Shown here: positions 6,168 through 6,525 of the stretch, in pieces
Layout of the letters: each line of letters opens with the position of its first letter
Numbering within the stretch: position 1 is the first letter of the stretch
Source of the DNA: Candidatus Saccharimonadota bacterium
GTDB lineage: Bacteria; Patescibacteria; Saccharimonadia; Saccharimonadales; UBA4665
Assembly (NCBI GenBank): GCA_018061705.1
Contig: JAGOTO010000024.1
Span: forward strand, 1-6,525
Length of the DNA: 6,525 bases
Direction of reading: 5' to 3'
Translations under genes and position numbers: made by a program
Notes under the pieces: model-generated
The model's database searches: none
The model's input: the letters and a program-made list of their open reading frames with translations, nothing else
What the model was told of the DNA's origin: nothing

Positions 6168-6525
6168 TTATGCGGTAAAATGTAGTATTCCTTCAATCAC
6201 AAGAGCTGTGTCTTCCCAGCGAGATACTTCTAGACTATCTATACCCATCGCTTTTACAGGGTAGTCATTGCCTCCTTCCTGTAGCTTATCACCAAGGAAT
6301 AAAATGTCTTCTTTCCCTACTTCAAGCATCCCCATAAGCTTTTTCATGCCATAAGCCTTATCGATACCCGGTTTCGTTACGTCTATCGAGGTGGCACCAC
6401 CTGCCCTAACTTCGAAATCTGGCAGTTTCTCCGATAAATAACGCTGGAGATTTAATTTTTTGACATTATCCGGGTCCCAGGACTCCTTGAGATCAACACC
6501 CTTGTCACCAAGCACCGCTACAACA
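6168..6525 (-). CDS. HAD-IIB family phosphatase/phosphomannomutase-like protein, C-terminal part (5' end beyond window)
   Basis: The frame is open from the right edge of the window down to a TAA at 6170-6168 and codes 118 visible residues. SIDVTKPGIDKAYGMKKL matches the conserved lysine region (HAD motif III) of the HAD-IIB branch, which includes eukaryote-type phosphomannomutases and sugar-phosphate phosphatases. ILFLGDKLQEGGNDYPVK carries motif IV, with the GD and GGND acidic residues that bind magnesium. The nucleophile DxD motif and most of the cap domain lie outside the window. A GTG at 6515 could be mistaken for a start, but open coding continues upstream (V-V-A before it) and the protein would then lack its catalytic N-terminus. 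The protein probably acts on a mannose or other hexose phosphate and supplies a nucleotide-sugar route; whether it is a mutase or a phosphatase cannot be decided here. It is probably co-transcribed with the following glycosyltransferase gene, four bases downstream. Confidence 0.8.
   Translation of the reverse strand, partial: VVAVLGDKGVDLKESWDPDNVKKLNLQRYLSEKLPDFEVRAGGATSIDVTKPGIDKAYGMKKLMGMLEVGKEDILFLGDKLQEGGNDYPVKAMGIDSLEVSRWEDTALVIEGILHFTA

Noticed and set aside
6164..6196. TTG start at 6196 for the minus-strand glycosyltransferase
   Set aside because: It would add an 11-residue extension overlapping the upstream gene by 29 bases, while the ATG at 6163 begins the usual GT4 N-terminus and follows the upstream stop by four bases.

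Overview
This window reads as part of a bacterial cell-surface polysaccharide (capsule, exopolysaccharide or O-antigen-like) locus. It uses the standard code, with TGA, TAA and TAG all acting as stops. The polyprenyl sugar-phosphate transferase and the two GT4 glycosyltransferases resemble in sequence style what I remember from Candidate Phyla Radiation (Patescibacteria) genomes, Saccharibacteria in particular: a GPRAL instead of GPRPE motif, a longer stretch before DDPRV, and a phosphomannomutase-like HAD-IIB protein. This placement is a recollection-based inference, not something the window proves.

Layout, left to right. (1) Positions 1-146 hold the 3' end of a plus-strand gene coding a very hydrophobic C-terminus, probably a membrane protein of the same locus. 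(2) Positions 147-412 hold no convincing gene. They end in an extended -10 promoter so close to the next ATG that the transcript may be leaderless, and a small dyad overlaps that promoter. (3) A WcaJ/WbaP-type initiating phosphoglycosyltransferase (413-1843) overlaps by one base with a WbaZ-like GT4 glycosyltransferase (1843-2958). (4) After a 94-base gap with a clear Shine-Dalgarno site, a complete glmS (3053-4888) makes glucosamine-6-phosphate. (5) A convergent gap (4889-5053) carries hairpins, one of which looks like a terminator for the minus-strand genes. (6) On the minus strand, read from the right edge, a partial HAD-IIB phosphomannomutase-like gene (edge to 6168) is followed after 4 bases by a second GT4 glycosyltransferase (6163-5054).

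Taken together, the genes describe a route for surface glycan synthesis: GlmS feeds amino-sugar precursor towards UDP-GlcNAc, the HAD protein may handle a hexose or mannose phosphate, the phosphoglycosyltransferase loads the first sugar-phosphate onto undecaprenyl phosphate, and the two GT4 enzymes extend the lipid-linked glycan. The hydrophobic protein at the left edge could be a polymerase, ligase or flippase, but too little of it is visible to say.

I found no mobile element, CRISPR array, tRNA or rRNA, and no clear sign of an undescribed system. The most noteworthy points are the possible leaderless, dyad-overlapped promoter at 382-415, the divergent catalytic segment of the phosphoglycosyltransferase, and the HAD-type hexose-phosphate enzyme paired with a glycosyltransferase.
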